Shown in pieces: positions 1-8,096 of a DNA stretch of 64,000 nucleotides. The notes beneath the pieces are model-generated. The model saw only the letters and a list, made by a program, of their open reading frames with translations. It searched no databases and was not told where the DNA came from. The DNA lies in contig NZ_LR732912.1 of NCBI RefSeq assembly GCF_902506065.1, forward strand, positions 3,563,406 to 3,627,405, read 5' to 3'. Source of the stretch: Arthrobacter sp. 9V. Its GTDB lineage: Bacteria; Actinomycetota; Actinomycetes; Actinomycetales; Micrococcaceae. Numbering within the stretch: position 1 is the first letter of the stretch; every line of letters starts with the position of its first letter. The translations under genes and the position numbers were made by a program.

Positions 1-1124
1 GCAGGATCAAGGGTGCCCACAAGCTCCTCACCACCGCAGCCATCATCATGAGCTCGTTCCTCATCACCTCCAGCTTCACCACCGTCATGCTGATCCCCGC
101 CGCCGAATTTCAAGAAGGGGGTAAGGCCGAAGGCCGCGCACTGGCCTATCTCGCCCATAAATTCCTCGGCGACGGCTTCGGAACCGTATATGACGTCAGC
201 ACCATTGCCATCCTCTGGTTCGCAGGTGCGTCCGCCATGGCCGGGCTCTTGAACCTCGTCCCCCGCTATCTTCCCCGCTACGGCATGGCACCAGCATGGG
301 CGCGGGCCCTCCGCCCGCTGGTCCTGGTGTTCACCGTCATCGCCTTCTTTGTCACCATCATCTTCAAGGCAGATGTCAACGCCCAAGGCGGCGCCTACGC
401 CACCGGGGTGCTCGTGCTGATCACCTCGGCATCCATAGCCGTCACCCTTTCCGCGCGGCGAAAGAAGCAGCGGGCACAGGTCATTGGTTTCGGACTGATC
501 TCCCTCGTCTTCGTCTACACCACGGTGGTCAACTCAATCGAGCGCCCCGACGGCCTGAAAATCGCAGCGCTCTTCATCCTGGCCATCATGGTTGTCAGTT
601 TCATCTCCCGCATGCGGCGCGCTTTTGAACTCCGCGCCACCCACATCAAAATGGACGAAAAAGCCCTCGAATTCACGGCCAATGCCACTGAGGGACCTGT
701 CCGGATCATCGCCCACGAGCCCAAGCACCTCAGCGCCAGCCGATACAGGGACAAGCTCCAGCACGCCCAGCAGGCCAGCCACCTGCCTGTTGACTGCGAC
801 GCCGTCTTCATCGAGGTCATTGTGGACGACAGCTCCGACTTCGAGCAGGAGCTTCAGGTTGTGGGCAAGCTCCGCCACGGCTTCAAAATCCTGGAAGTGC
901 ACAGCAACAACGTGCCCAACACCGTGGCCGCAGTTCTCCTCCACATCCGGGACGTCACCGGGCTCATGCCGCACATCTACTTCCGCTGGACCGAGGGCAA
1001 CCCGATCTCCAACCTCAGTAAGTTCCTGTTCTTCGGCGAAGGAGAGATCGCCCCGGTGACCCGCGAGGTCCTGAGGGAAGCCGAGCCGGATATCACCCGC
1101 CGGCCGTGGGTACACGTGGGCTAA
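1..1124 (+). CDS. APC-type amino acid permease, C-terminal part (5' end outside window)
   Basis: The reading frame is open from base 3 and ends with TAA at 1122-1124, so the start lies upstream of the window. The visible part has about six hydrophobic segments, followed by a soluble cytoplasmic tail of roughly 150 residues. This layout matches APC-superfamily transporters of the actinobacterial type that carry a long C-terminal extension. Such proteins import amino acids or related amines at the cytoplasmic membrane; the substrate cannot be told from this fragment. The gene is followed by a large palindromic repeat rather than a classical terminator with a T-run. Family membership is likely; specificity is unknown. 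Confidence 0.75.
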   Translation, partial: RIKGAHKLLTTAAIIMSSFLITSSFTTVMLIPAAEFQEGGKAEGRALAYLAHKFLGDGFGTVYDVSTIAILWFAGASAMAGLLNLVPRYLPRYGMAPAWARALRPLVLVFTVIAFFVTIIFKADVNAQGGAYATGVLVLITSASIAVTLSARRKKQRAQVIGFGLISLVFVYTTVVNSIERPDGLKIAALFILAIMVVSFISRMRRAFELRATHIKMDEKALEFTANATEGPVRIIAHEPKHLSASRYRDKLQHAQQASHLPVDCDAVFIEVIVDDSSDFEQELQVVGKLRHGFKILEVHSNNVPNTVAAVLLHIRDVTGLMPHIYFRWTEGNPISNLSKFLFFGEGEIAPVTREVLREAEPDITRRPWVHVG

Positions 1125-1140
1125 CCACCCCGGACTCCCC

Positions 1141-1236
1141 GCGCGAGATGCCAGTTGATGCCCATGTTTGTCGCCAACATGGGCATTAACTGTCATCTCG
1201 CGCGGCGTCATCTCGCGCGGCGTCATCTCGCGCGGC
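1141..1236. repeat. Palindromic repeat with three tandem 15-bp units
   Basis: Bases 1141-1168 and 1176-1203 form a 28-bp inverted repeat with two mismatches and a 7-base loop. The outer end of the right arm (CATCTCGCGC) lies inside a 15-bp unit that occurs three times in tandem at 1192-1236. There is no T-run. It lies between the convergent permease and XRE regulator genes, so it could act as an RNA hairpin barrier for both transcripts, or it may be a REP-type dispersed element. Confidence 0.7.
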
Positions 1237-1244
1237 GCGAAGAG

Positions 1245-1820
1245 CTAGCGGCTTGCCGCCGGCACCAGCACCCACAGCACCTCAACGGTTTGGTCCGTGG
1301 GGTTGATCCACGTGTGGGGTTCACGGCCGGGGAAGGATAGCGTGTCCCCTTCTTCGAGGTCATACTCCTCGTTGGTCAGAATGAGCTTGATCCGGCCCTT
1401 GACCACGTGCAGGACATCGACGTCGCAGTCAACGGCGTAAAGCTCGTTTTCACCCCGGCCCCGTGGCTCGATGGTTGCCTGCAGGATTTGGAGCCGGCGC
1501 TCGGAGCGGGCGGTCAACAGGCGCTCCACAATGCCCTGGCCACCCAGGGAGATGCGGGGGCCGTCGTCGCGTTTTGTCAGGTGGGTCTCCGGAGCGGCGA
1601 ATAGATCGCCCACGGATACGGACAGCACTTGGCACAGGGTCACCAAGGAAGCCACCGACGGCGATGTCAGGTCCCGCTCCACACGACTCAGGAAGCCCTT
1701 CGTCAGTCCGGTGGCATCGGCCACTTGCTCAATGGTGAGGCGCTGCGCTTGCCGGGCTGCGCGGATTCTGGAACCGATGGCAACGGGAACATTGCTCGGT
1801 TCAACGGGGAGAGCCTTCAT
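1245..1820 (-). CDS. XRE-family transcriptional regulator with C-terminal cupin domain
   Basis: This 191-residue protein has an N-terminal Cro/CI-type helix-turn-helix at about residues 16-70 (IGSRIRAARQAQRLTIEQVA, then a recognition helix around TKGFLSRVERDLTSPS). A C-terminal cupin_2 domain follows at about residues 110-188, with the motif SFPGREPHTWINP. In this family the cupin is thought to sense a small ligand. The gene is divergent from a sodium:solute symporter, and the 266-bp gap between them holds a near-perfect 30-bp palindrome, so it probably controls itself and the symporter. The ligand is not known. The family call is firm; the target is inferred. Confidence 0.88.
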   Translation of the reverse strand: MKALPVEPSNVPVAIGSRIRAARQAQRLTIEQVADATGLTKGFLSRVERDLTSPSVASLVTLCQVLSVSVGDLFAAPETHLTKRDDGPRISLGGQGIVERLLTARSERRLQILQATIEPRGRGENELYAVDCDVDVLHVVKGRIKLILTNEEYDLEEGDTLSFPGREPHTWINPTDQTVEVLWVLVPAASR

Positions 1821-1950
1821 TCACGAACCTTTCAGGCCTGTCATGTGGCCCTGTCATTGGAGCAATAGTAGCCGGGAGACAGACCAAGAGCGCCAGAATA
1901 CGCGGAAGCATGACCAAAGGATCTTGACTGTTACTCCCATCACAACATAT

Positions 1951-1980
1951 CCTCAGAGGCAACAAGTGTTGCCTGTGAGG
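1951..1980. promoter_or_regulatory. Candidate operator palindrome between XRE regulator and symporter
   Basis: AGGCAACA (1957-1964) and TGTTGCCT (1967-1974) are perfect inverted repeats around a 2-base centre. The match extends outward to CCTCAG/GTGAGG with one mismatch. The site lies about 110 bp upstream of the symporter start in the divergent intergenic region 1821-2086. XRE dimers bind palindromes of this type; that this one is the regulator's site is inference. No clear -35/-10 pair was identified. Confidence 0.55.
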
Positions 1981-2086
1981 CACACAACACATCCCCAATC
2001 TCCAATCGTCAGCACAGAGACTTCGTCGCTTCGCAGGAGTATCGTCGAAAACCCCAACCTCTGTGCATCAGCTCCAAGGACCGTTC

Positions 2087-3622
2087 ATGGAATCTTCGGC
2101 TATAAACATCGCAATCGTGGTGGTGTACCTGCTCGCCATGCTGGCATTCGGCTGGTGGGGCAAGTCCCGCACCAAGAACAACAGCGACTTCCTGGTGGCC
2201 GGCCGCCGCTTGGGACCCTTCCTCTATACCGGCACCATGGCTGCAGTGGTCCTTGGTGGCGCATCCACCGTGGGCGGCGTGGGCCTTGGTTACAAGTTCG
2301 GCATCTCCGGCATGTGGCTCGTTGTGGCTATTGGCTCGGGCGTGCTGCTGCTCAGCCTCCTGTTCGCCGGCACCATCCAGCGCCTAAAGATCTACACGGT
2401 CTCCCAGATGCTGAGCCTTCGCTACGGCAGCAAAGCCACGCAGACCTCCGGCATCGTCATGCTGGCGTACACGCTGATGCTGTGCGCCACCTCCACCGGC
2501 GCCTACGCCACCATCTTCGTGGTGCTGTTCGACTGGGAACGCTGGTTGGCCATCGCCGTTGGCGGCGCAATCGTGCTGGTTTACTCCACCATCGGCGGCA
2601 TGTGGTCCATCACCCTGGCCGACCAGGTGCAGTTCATCATCAAGACTGTTGGCATCTTCTTCCTGATGCTCCCGTTCGTCATGAACGCGGCGGGCGGCAT
2701 GGACGGCATCCGTGAGCGCCTGGACGATAGCTTCTTCCAGATTGATGGCATCGGCATCCAGACCATCATCACCTATTTCGTGGTCTACACTCTCGGCCTG
2801 CTCATCGGTCAGGACATCTGGCAGCGCGTCTTCACCGCCAAGACCCCCACCGTGGCCCGCTGGGGCGGCGCCACCGCCGGCGTCTACTGCATCCTCTACG
2901 GCATCGCCGGCGCCCTGATCGGTTTGGCTGCCCGGGTGGCCCTCCCGGACATCGACGTCGCCAACCTCGGCAAGGACGTGGTCTACGCAGAGGTAGCAAC
3001 CAACATCCTGCCTGTCGGCATCGGCGGCCTGGTCATGGCCGCGGCCGTAGCAGCCATGATGTCCACGGCGTCCGGAGCCCTGATTGCAGCCGCAACGGTG
3101 GCACGTGCCGACGTTGTTCCTTTCGTGGCCAGCTGGTTCGGAAAGACCATCAACACTGACGACACCGAAAACCCTGAGCATGACGTCAAAGCCAACCGCT
3201 ACTGGGTCCTTGGACTCGGGATCGTGGCCGTGCTGATTTCCATGGCAGCGCAGGACGTAGTGGTTGCCCTCACCATCGCCTACGACATCCTGGTAGGTGG
3301 CCTCCTGGTCGCCATTCTGGGCGGCCTGCTCTGGAAGCGCGGCACGGGCATTGCCGCCGCATGGTCCATGGCAGTGGGCTCGGTGCTGACGTTGGCACTG
3401 CTGATCCTCTTCGCAGTGGGAGCGATCCCCAGCGCGGACGGCGTCTACGCCAACGAGCCGATCTACTTCGGCCTGGCAGCCTCATTCCTCACCTACGTGG
3501 TGATTTCGCTGCTCACTCCGCCTACCGATCCTGCAGTTCGCGCTGCGTGGGACAAGCGGGTTGCCGGTGCAGTTTCAGACGAATTGCCGCCGGAAGTCCA
3601 CCCGGTCAGCAGCCACAAGTAG
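2087..3622 (+). CDS. Sodium:solute symporter (SSS family)
   Basis: This is a 511-residue polytopic membrane protein with about 13 hydrophobic segments, the usual SSS length. SSS hallmarks include the N-terminal GWWGKSRTKNNSDFLVAGRR stretch just after TM1 and the GGMWSITLADQVQF region in the middle. The ATG at 2087 is chosen over one eight codons upstream because AAGGA (2076-2080) sits 6 bases before it. It would use a sodium or proton gradient to import an organic solute; the substrate is not evident. It is divergent from an XRE-cupin regulator and is closed by a strong terminator. No other pathway gene adjoins it. Confidence 0.88.
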   Translation: MESSAINIAIVVVYLLAMLAFGWWGKSRTKNNSDFLVAGRRLGPFLYTGTMAAVVLGGASTVGGVGLGYKFGISGMWLVVAIGSGVLLLSLLFAGTIQRLKIYTVSQMLSLRYGSKATQTSGIVMLAYTLMLCATSTGAYATIFVVLFDWERWLAIAVGGAIVLVYSTIGGMWSITLADQVQFIIKTVGIFFLMLPFVMNAAGGMDGIRERLDDSFFQIDGIGIQTIITYFVVYTLGLLIGQDIWQRVFTAKTPTVARWGGATAGVYCILYGIAGALIGLAARVALPDIDVANLGKDVVYAEVATNILPVGIGGLVMAAAVAAMMSTASGALIAAATVARADVVPFVASWFGKTINTDDTENPEHDVKANRYWVLGLGIVAVLISMAAQDVVVALTIAYDILVGGLLVAILGGLLWKRGTGIAAAWSMAVGSVLTLALLILFAVGAIPSADGVYANEPIYFGLAASFLTYVVISLLTPPTDPAVRAAWDKRVAGAVSDELPPEVHPVSSHK

Positions 3623-3653
3623 CAGCGCACTTCGCGTAAAAGAGCAACGTTCG

Positions 3654-3690
3654 ACGGCGGCGCCTCCCCTTTTCGGGGCGGCGCCGCCGT
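3654..3690 (+). terminator. Intrinsic terminator after the symporter
   Basis: A 16-bp GC-rich stem with one mismatch (3654-3669 with 3675-3690) closes on a TTTTC loop and is followed by TGTCTTGTT. It lies 32 bases after the symporter stop. Confidence 0.75.
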
Positions 3691-4404
3691 TGTCTTGTTC
3701 CCGGGTGTCTTGTCCCCGTGTGTTTCGCTCCCGGGGTAACGCCCGCCGCGGAGTCCTGCGTTGCCAGGCCCACTCTGCGCCCCAAAACCCCACCCAACAA
3801 CGCAAACCAGGCCCCACAACGGGTGGGATGGCAGCCATCGGATAGGGTGGTCCCAGCTTCAAGAGATGTGGTGCCAAGCTCCGACTGGCCACACACCAAC
3901 CCCATGTTCACGGGTGGTTCGGATGAGGAAGCGGCCCGCCCCGGACCAGAGACAACCGAGCGGGCAAGAGCACTCCCCAAGGAGCAGTCCCTTGCCGTAC
4001 CAAGGCGATACCACCCCAAACGCAAGCAACTCAGCGCCAACTACGCCCGGCACCCCAGCCACAACACGCGCCAACACGGTGATGGTGATTCCCGCCGTCG
4101 ACCTCTTCCTGGGGACCGTGACCATCATGGGGAAAGCGGGAACCCGGCACTTCGCCTATCCCCAACCGCAACTGATCGCGGAAGCGCTGGCCCAAGCAGT
4201 CCGGCCGACGCGCTGGTGTGAGGTGTCAAAGACGCTCACAGTGACCGTAGCCGCCGTCGGGAAACGCGAGGGTGCGCAACGACACTTCGCCCTCAACGGT
4301 GCACATCCGGACAAGCACGCACAGCCGGTTGAGCACGCACATCCGGCTAAGCAAGATCATCCGGCCTAGCAAGAAGGAATCGGCCTAGCAAAGAAGGAAC
4401 CGGG
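3691..4404. other. Long stretch with no confident gene
   Basis: About 0.7 kb between the symporter terminator and the next secure gene. Several overlapping open frames exist on both strands, but none has a ribosome-binding site and a recognisable product. The only part with coding-like third-position bias is 4082-4369, entered separately. The right end dissolves into degenerate short repeats. It may be a decayed gene region. Confidence 0.5.
4082..4369 (+). CDS. Possible small hypothetical protein or gene remnant
   Basis: An open frame of 95 codons begins at ATG 4082 (MVIPAVDLFLGTV) and ends with TAG in the repeat block. Third positions are mostly G or C, as in neighbouring genes. There is no Shine-Dalgarno sequence, and the frame is open upstream of this ATG. 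The last 22 residues are His/Pro/Lys-rich and come from the degenerate repeats that run on past the stop codon. I recognise no domain. It may be a remnant, or not translated. Confidence 0.25.
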   Translation: MVIPAVDLFLGTVTIMGKAGTRHFAYPQPQLIAEALAQAVRPTRWCEVSKTLTVTVAAVGKREGAQRHFALNGAHPDKHAQPVEHAHPAKQDHPA

Positions 4405-4407
4405 CTA
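4303..4407. repeat. Degenerate tandem repeats, 16-19 bp, about six units
   Basis: Units resembling CATCCGGCTAAGCAAG follow one another from 4303. They start inside the small open frame and run across its stop codon to the end of the 63-residue acidic gene on the other strand. The later units carry an extra AAG or GAAGGAA. The pattern suggests slippage-driven expansion followed by decay. Confidence 0.5.
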
Positions 4408-4596
4408 GATTTCCTCGTCCTCCTCGCGGAATTCTTCGGTTTCGTCGATGGGGACCACTCGTTCGTCGTCCTCGGGGGCGTCAACTTCCTCAACCCAGGG
4501 TTGGTCCACTTCCTGGTCCTCGGCGTAATCGTAGGCCGGGTCGGACTCGATGGTGGTCCGTTCCGGGTAGTTGGCGTGTGATTCGGTGGTGTTCAT
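4405..4596 (-). CDS. Small acidic hypothetical protein, 63 residues
   Basis: The ATG at 4596 is preceded by a good GGAGG about 7 bases upstream. The product is very acidic: from residue 17 on it is rich in Asp and Glu, it contains DQPWVEEVDAPEDDER in the middle, and it ends EEFREEDEEI. It has no signal peptide, membrane segment or cysteine. The acidity and likely disorder are seen; no function is recognised. It is divergent from the MbfA-like iron transporter, with a 262-bp gap that could hold promoters for both. Its short length and clean start make it a credible gene. Confidence 0.6.
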   Translation of the reverse strand: MNTTESHANYPERTTIESDPAYDYAEDQEVDQPWVEEVDAPEDDERVVPIDETEEFREEDEEI

Positions 4597-4858
4597 GGCG
4601 CAACCTCCGTCTCGTGGGCCGGTTCGCGTAGGCGGGTTAAGCCCGGTGACCCGAATGCGGAATCCAAGGCTGGAAGAGCCCCGGTCCCCTGTCCTTCCAT
4701 CTGAGCACCGGCACAGGCAAGGGTCAAGAAACCTGTGGAAATTTAAGGCGCACCGAACATTCCGAGTAAGGAATACCAGCCAAAAATCCCCGTGAATACG
4801 CGGTAGTGTTGGGCGTGCAATGGGGCCGCAACCAACCCCACCCAGCACAGGAGACAAA

Positions 4859-6058
4859 GTGCAGATGCACCAGGAATCCCACAGTTCGTCGAGCCCCGCT
4901 CCGGACCCCGCCCCCGAATCAGCAGCTGCCGAAGCAGCTCCTGAATCAGCAGCTCCCGAAGCAGCAGCAACCCAACCCGCTCCGCCGTCGAACGCGGACA
5001 TCCGCCGCTGGCGCCAGTACCTGGCCGATGAGCGGGCAGAGGCCGCCGTGTACCGTGAACTTGCCCAACGGCGTGACGGTGAGGAGCGCCAAATCCTGCT
5101 CGCCTTGGCCGAGGCAGAAGGCCGGCATGAAGCGCACTGGCTCAAGCTTCTTGGCGAGCACGCCGGCATGCCCAAGGCAGCGTCCAGCCGCAGCCAGTTC
5201 CTGGGCTTCCTGGCCCGCAACTTCGGCTCCGTTTTTGTGCTGGCGTTGGCCCAGCGCGCGGAAGGCCGTTCCCCCTACGGGACCGAACCTGCCGCGACTC
5301 CTGCCATGGTGGCCGATGAACAAATCCACGAAGAAGTAGTACGCGGCCTGGCTACACGCGGACGCAACCGGCTCTCCGGAACCTTCCGCGCCGCCGTTTT
5401 TGGCGCCAACGACGGCCTGGTCAGCAACCTTTCCTTGGTGATGGGCATGGCCGCAACCGGCGTGCCCAGCCCGGTGGTCCTCATGAGCGGCGTAGCGGGG
5501 CTCCTGGCCGGTGCGTTGTCCATGGGCGCGGGCGAATACGTGTCGGTCCGCTCCCAGCGGGAACTCCTCAACGCCACTCTGCCCACGCAGGCAACACTGA
5601 CTGCGGCGCCGTCGTTGGACATTGAGCACAACGAGCTGGTCCTGGTCTACCTTGCCAGGGGCATGACGCGCGAGGCTGCCGAGCACCGCGCTGCCGAGCG
5701 CATGGGATTGTTCAGCTGTGACTGCGATCCAAGCCTGTCCTTGCAGCCTGAAAATCCGCCCGCTGATGAGCATGAATCGGTTGGCTCGGCATGGGGCGCT
5801 GCGATGTCCAGCTTCTGCTTCTTCGCCTCGGGCGCCATCGTGCCTATCCTGCCCTTCATTTTCGGCATGACGGGCATCGCAGCCCTGATGGTGGCCGGAG
5901 TTCTGGTGGGCATCGCGCTCCTGGCCACGGGCGCCGTCGTCGGCTTGCTGTCCGGAACGTCGCCACTGAGCCGCGGGCTGCGGCAACTGGCTATCGGTCT
6001 TGGCGCGGCGGCTGCCACTTACGGGCTCGGCCTGCTGTTCGGGGCAACCATCATCTAA
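4859..6058 (+). CDS. MbfA-like membrane protein: ferritin-like domain fused to VIT1/CCC1 iron/manganese transporter
   Basis: Preferred start is GTG 4859, with AGGAGA at 4849-4854; the product is about 399 residues. After an Ala/Pro/Glu-rich linker (residues 10-40), a rubrerythrin/ferritin-like helical domain at about 45-130 shows an iron-ligand-like pattern (DERAEAAVYRELAQ, then EAEGRHEAHW). A VIT1/CCC1 domain follows at about 170-399 with FGANDGLVSNLSLVMGMA, GALSMGAGEYVSVRSQRE and three C-terminal membrane segments. In the family, MbfA-type proteins move iron across the membrane and protect against peroxide. Direction of transport is inferred. An iron regulator gene is present at 44342-45037, but no binding site was seen here. 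Confidence 0.85.
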   Translation: MQMHQESHSSSSPAPDPAPESAAAEAAPESAAPEAAATQPAPPSNADIRRWRQYLADERAEAAVYRELAQRRDGEERQILLALAEAEGRHEAHWLKLLGEHAGMPKAASSRSQFLGFLARNFGSVFVLALAQRAEGRSPYGTEPAATPAMVADEQIHEEVVRGLATRGRNRLSGTFRAAVFGANDGLVSNLSLVMGMAATGVPSPVVLMSGVAGLLAGALSMGAGEYVSVRSQRELLNATLPTQATLTAAPSLDIEHNELVLVYLARGMTREAAEHRAAERMGLFSCDCDPSLSLQPENPPADEHESVGSAWGAAMSSFCFFASGAIVPILPFIFGMTGIAALMVAGVLVGIALLATGAVVGLLSGTSPLSRGLRQLAIGLGAAAATYGLGLLFGATII

Positions 6059-6143
6059 GTTTGGACGGCTCGGTCCTCAGACCGTAATGTTGGTTCGTCC
6101 TCCGCGCTGCCCCGCGTGACCAGGGCATCAGGAATGGAGAACC

Positions 6144-7037
6144 GTGGACCCGGAGCGGGAAGCAACGCGTGCGCCCAAACACCGACGCAATGGAACAGCC
6201 CTGCGCGTTCTCCGCGGAGTCCTCATGGCCGGAATCGCCGCTGTGGTGGCGATTCTGGTGAGCGGATACCTTCAGGGTGATCCCCGCATCACCGCCCTGT
6301 TCCCGGGCGTGAGCGTTCCGGGCGCTCCACAGAAGGGACCCGGTGATACCGAACCGGTGCACCCGCTTGATGCGCCGCCGCCTGGGCTTGAGGAGGCGGA
6401 CACCCCGCTGGCCTCCCCGCCGGCGCCCGGCACCACCAACGATTCGTACAAGTTCCTGGCCACCAACGACGACGGCACTCCGGTAGGTTATTCGCCCTGC
6501 CGCCCGCTTCATTACGTGGTAAATAACGCCACCGCCCCCGCTGGCTCCGATGCCCTGCTGACCACCGCCCTGGCAAATATTTCAGCGGCGTCGGGCATCC
6601 AGTTCATCAACGACGGCACCACGGACGAGTTGCCCGTGGACAAGCGCGAACCGTATCAACCTGCCAAGTACGGCGACCGTTGGGCTCCGCTGCTGATCTC
6701 CTGGACCACACCGGAGGCGGCGCCGGCGCTGGCCGAGAATGTCATCGGCACCGGTGGCAGCACCATGTACTCCCTGAACAAGGGCCCTAAAAGCTACATT
6801 ACCGGGAGTTTGGAGTTGGACACTCCTCAGGTAATGGAGCTGCTGGCCAGTCCCGGCGGGGCCGATTACGTCCTGGCCGTGATGCAACATGAATTGGGCC
6901 ATGTGGTGGGTTTGGACCATGTGGATGATCCGATCCAGCTGATGTACCCGGAAATCGGAGCCCCGGACGGACTCGCGGCGGGCGACCTGAACGGCCTGCA
7001 TCTTCTTGCCTCGGCACCCTGTCGCAAGGACATCTAG
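6144..7037 (+). CDS. Membrane-anchored metzincin-like putative zinc protease, copy 1
   Basis: The GTG start at 6144 follows GGAGA. The 297-residue protein has one N-terminal membrane segment at about residues 20-40, a Pro-rich linker and an extracellular domain. The zinc-binding consensus HELGHVVGLDH lies at about residues 249-259, followed by a Met-containing turn (IQLMYPE), as in M10/metzincin-type peptidases. Two cysteines, in YSPCRP and at the C-terminus (APCRKDI), are also kept in the next gene. It is probably a secreted, membrane-tethered zinc peptidase; substrate unknown. The next gene is a tandem paralogue 120 bp downstream. Confidence 0.72.
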   Translation: MDPEREATRAPKHRRNGTALRVLRGVLMAGIAAVVAILVSGYLQGDPRITALFPGVSVPGAPQKGPGDTEPVHPLDAPPPGLEEADTPLASPPAPGTTNDSYKFLATNDDGTPVGYSPCRPLHYVVNNATAPAGSDALLTTALANISAASGIQFINDGTTDELPVDKREPYQPAKYGDRWAPLLISWTTPEAAPALAENVIGTGGSTMYSLNKGPKSYITGSLELDTPQVMELLASPGGADYVLAVMQHELGHVVGLDHVDDPIQLMYPEIGAPDGLAAGDLNGLHLLASAPCRKDI

Positions 7038-7157
7038 GCGCTACTCACGCCCGGCGCAGTTTCGCCATGGACTCACGGCGAAGTGAGACTTATGCTGGCC
7101 ACTACGGCCGACGGCGGCGCCCCACCTTCCGTCGCGGCCACCACGACAGGGGGTTCC

Positions 7158-8093
7158 ATGGAACCTTTCGGGTCGCCCCAGTGGCCGGACCCCGATCCCC
7201 CTCGTCCCGGCTACCTTCCGCATTCCCTGCGCCCGCCCGATCCTCCCCCGGTCCGGCCGCCGATTAAGCACAGCAGCATTGTGGCCATCCTTTTCCTTTT
7301 CGGCGTCCTGGCATTGGTGTGCGCCGGAGCATACTTCAGTGGTGAACTCCGCCAGTTCGTGTACGGCTCTTCCTCCACACAAAGCCAGGCGCCGCGGCCG
7401 GGGCTGATTCCGTTCGGCCAGCGTCAGGACCCTGTCCCGGGGCTCGAGGAAGCGGATGCGCCCCTTGGGACGCCTGCACCGCTGGTCCGCACCAGTTCCT
7501 CCTACAAGTTCCTCGCCGTCAAGGAAGACGGGACGCCTTTGACCTACTCGCCGTGCAGACCCATCCATTACGTGGTCAACTCGGACCTCGCGCCGGCCTC
7601 CTGGCAGCCCTTGGTGGAGGAGGCCGTGGCACAGGCCGCGGCTGCCACGGGCTTGAGGTTCATTTATGACGGCCCCAGTTCCGAAGTTCCCTCTCCCAAC
7701 AGGTCCGGATACCAGCCGGAAAGGTATGGCGACCGTTGGGCGCCTGTCCTTATCGCGTGGAGCACCCCGGAGCAGGTCCCCCGCTTGACGGGGCAGACGG
7801 TGGGGCTTGGCGGAAGCTCTTCCATTGGCCTCAGCAACGGTTACAAGGCGTACGTCACCGGCACTGTGTCCTTGGATGCTCCACAGTTCGCTGAGATCGT
7901 GAACACTCTCAACGGCCAAGAGATCGGAGTAGCCGTGATCATGCACGAGCTGGGGCATCTCCTTGGCCTGGATCACGTGAAAGACCCCGGCCAGCTCATG
8001 TTCGATCAAGCTTCCTGGGTGCGTGGATACGCTGCCGGTGATCTGACCGGGCTCGCCCAGCTGGGCACAGGCCCTTGCAGCAAGGACTTCTGA
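7158..8093 (+). CDS. Membrane-anchored metzincin-like putative zinc protease, copy 2
   Basis: ATG 7158 is chosen because AGGGGG sits about 5 bases upstream; a longer frame open from 7083 lacks this signal. The 311-residue protein has a Pro-rich cytoplasmic start, one membrane segment at about residues 36-58 and an extracellular domain with HELGHLLGLDH at residues 263-273. It shares with copy 1 the GLEEADxPL linker, the SYKFLA and YSPCRP blocks and the C-terminal Cys-x-Lys-Asp, so this is a tandem duplication. It ends 3 bp from the convergent LOG-family gene, leaving no room for a terminator. Confidence 0.72.
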   Translation: MEPFGSPQWPDPDPPRPGYLPHSLRPPDPPPVRPPIKHSSIVAILFLFGVLALVCAGAYFSGELRQFVYGSSSTQSQAPRPGLIPFGQRQDPVPGLEEADAPLGTPAPLVRTSSSYKFLAVKEDGTPLTYSPCRPIHYVVNSDLAPASWQPLVEEAVAQAAAATGLRFIYDGPSSEVPSPNRSGYQPERYGDRWAPVLIAWSTPEQVPRLTGQTVGLGGSSSIGLSNGYKAYVTGTVSLDAPQFAEIVNTLNGQEIGVAVIMHELGHLLGLDHVKDPGQLMFDQASWVRGYAAGDLTGLAQLGTGPCSKDF

Positions 8094-8096
8094 GTC

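Noticed and set aside
1141..1203. Inverted repeat as an insertion-sequence end
   Set aside because: No transposase frame or target-site duplication is present around it.
3606..4040. Minus-strand frame of 144 codons after the symporter
   Set aside because: It covers the symporter terminator, lacks a ribosome-binding site and overlaps other open frames; no domain.
4303..4407. Possible CRISPR array
   Set aside because: Units are too short and too degenerate, spacers are absent and no cas genes are near.
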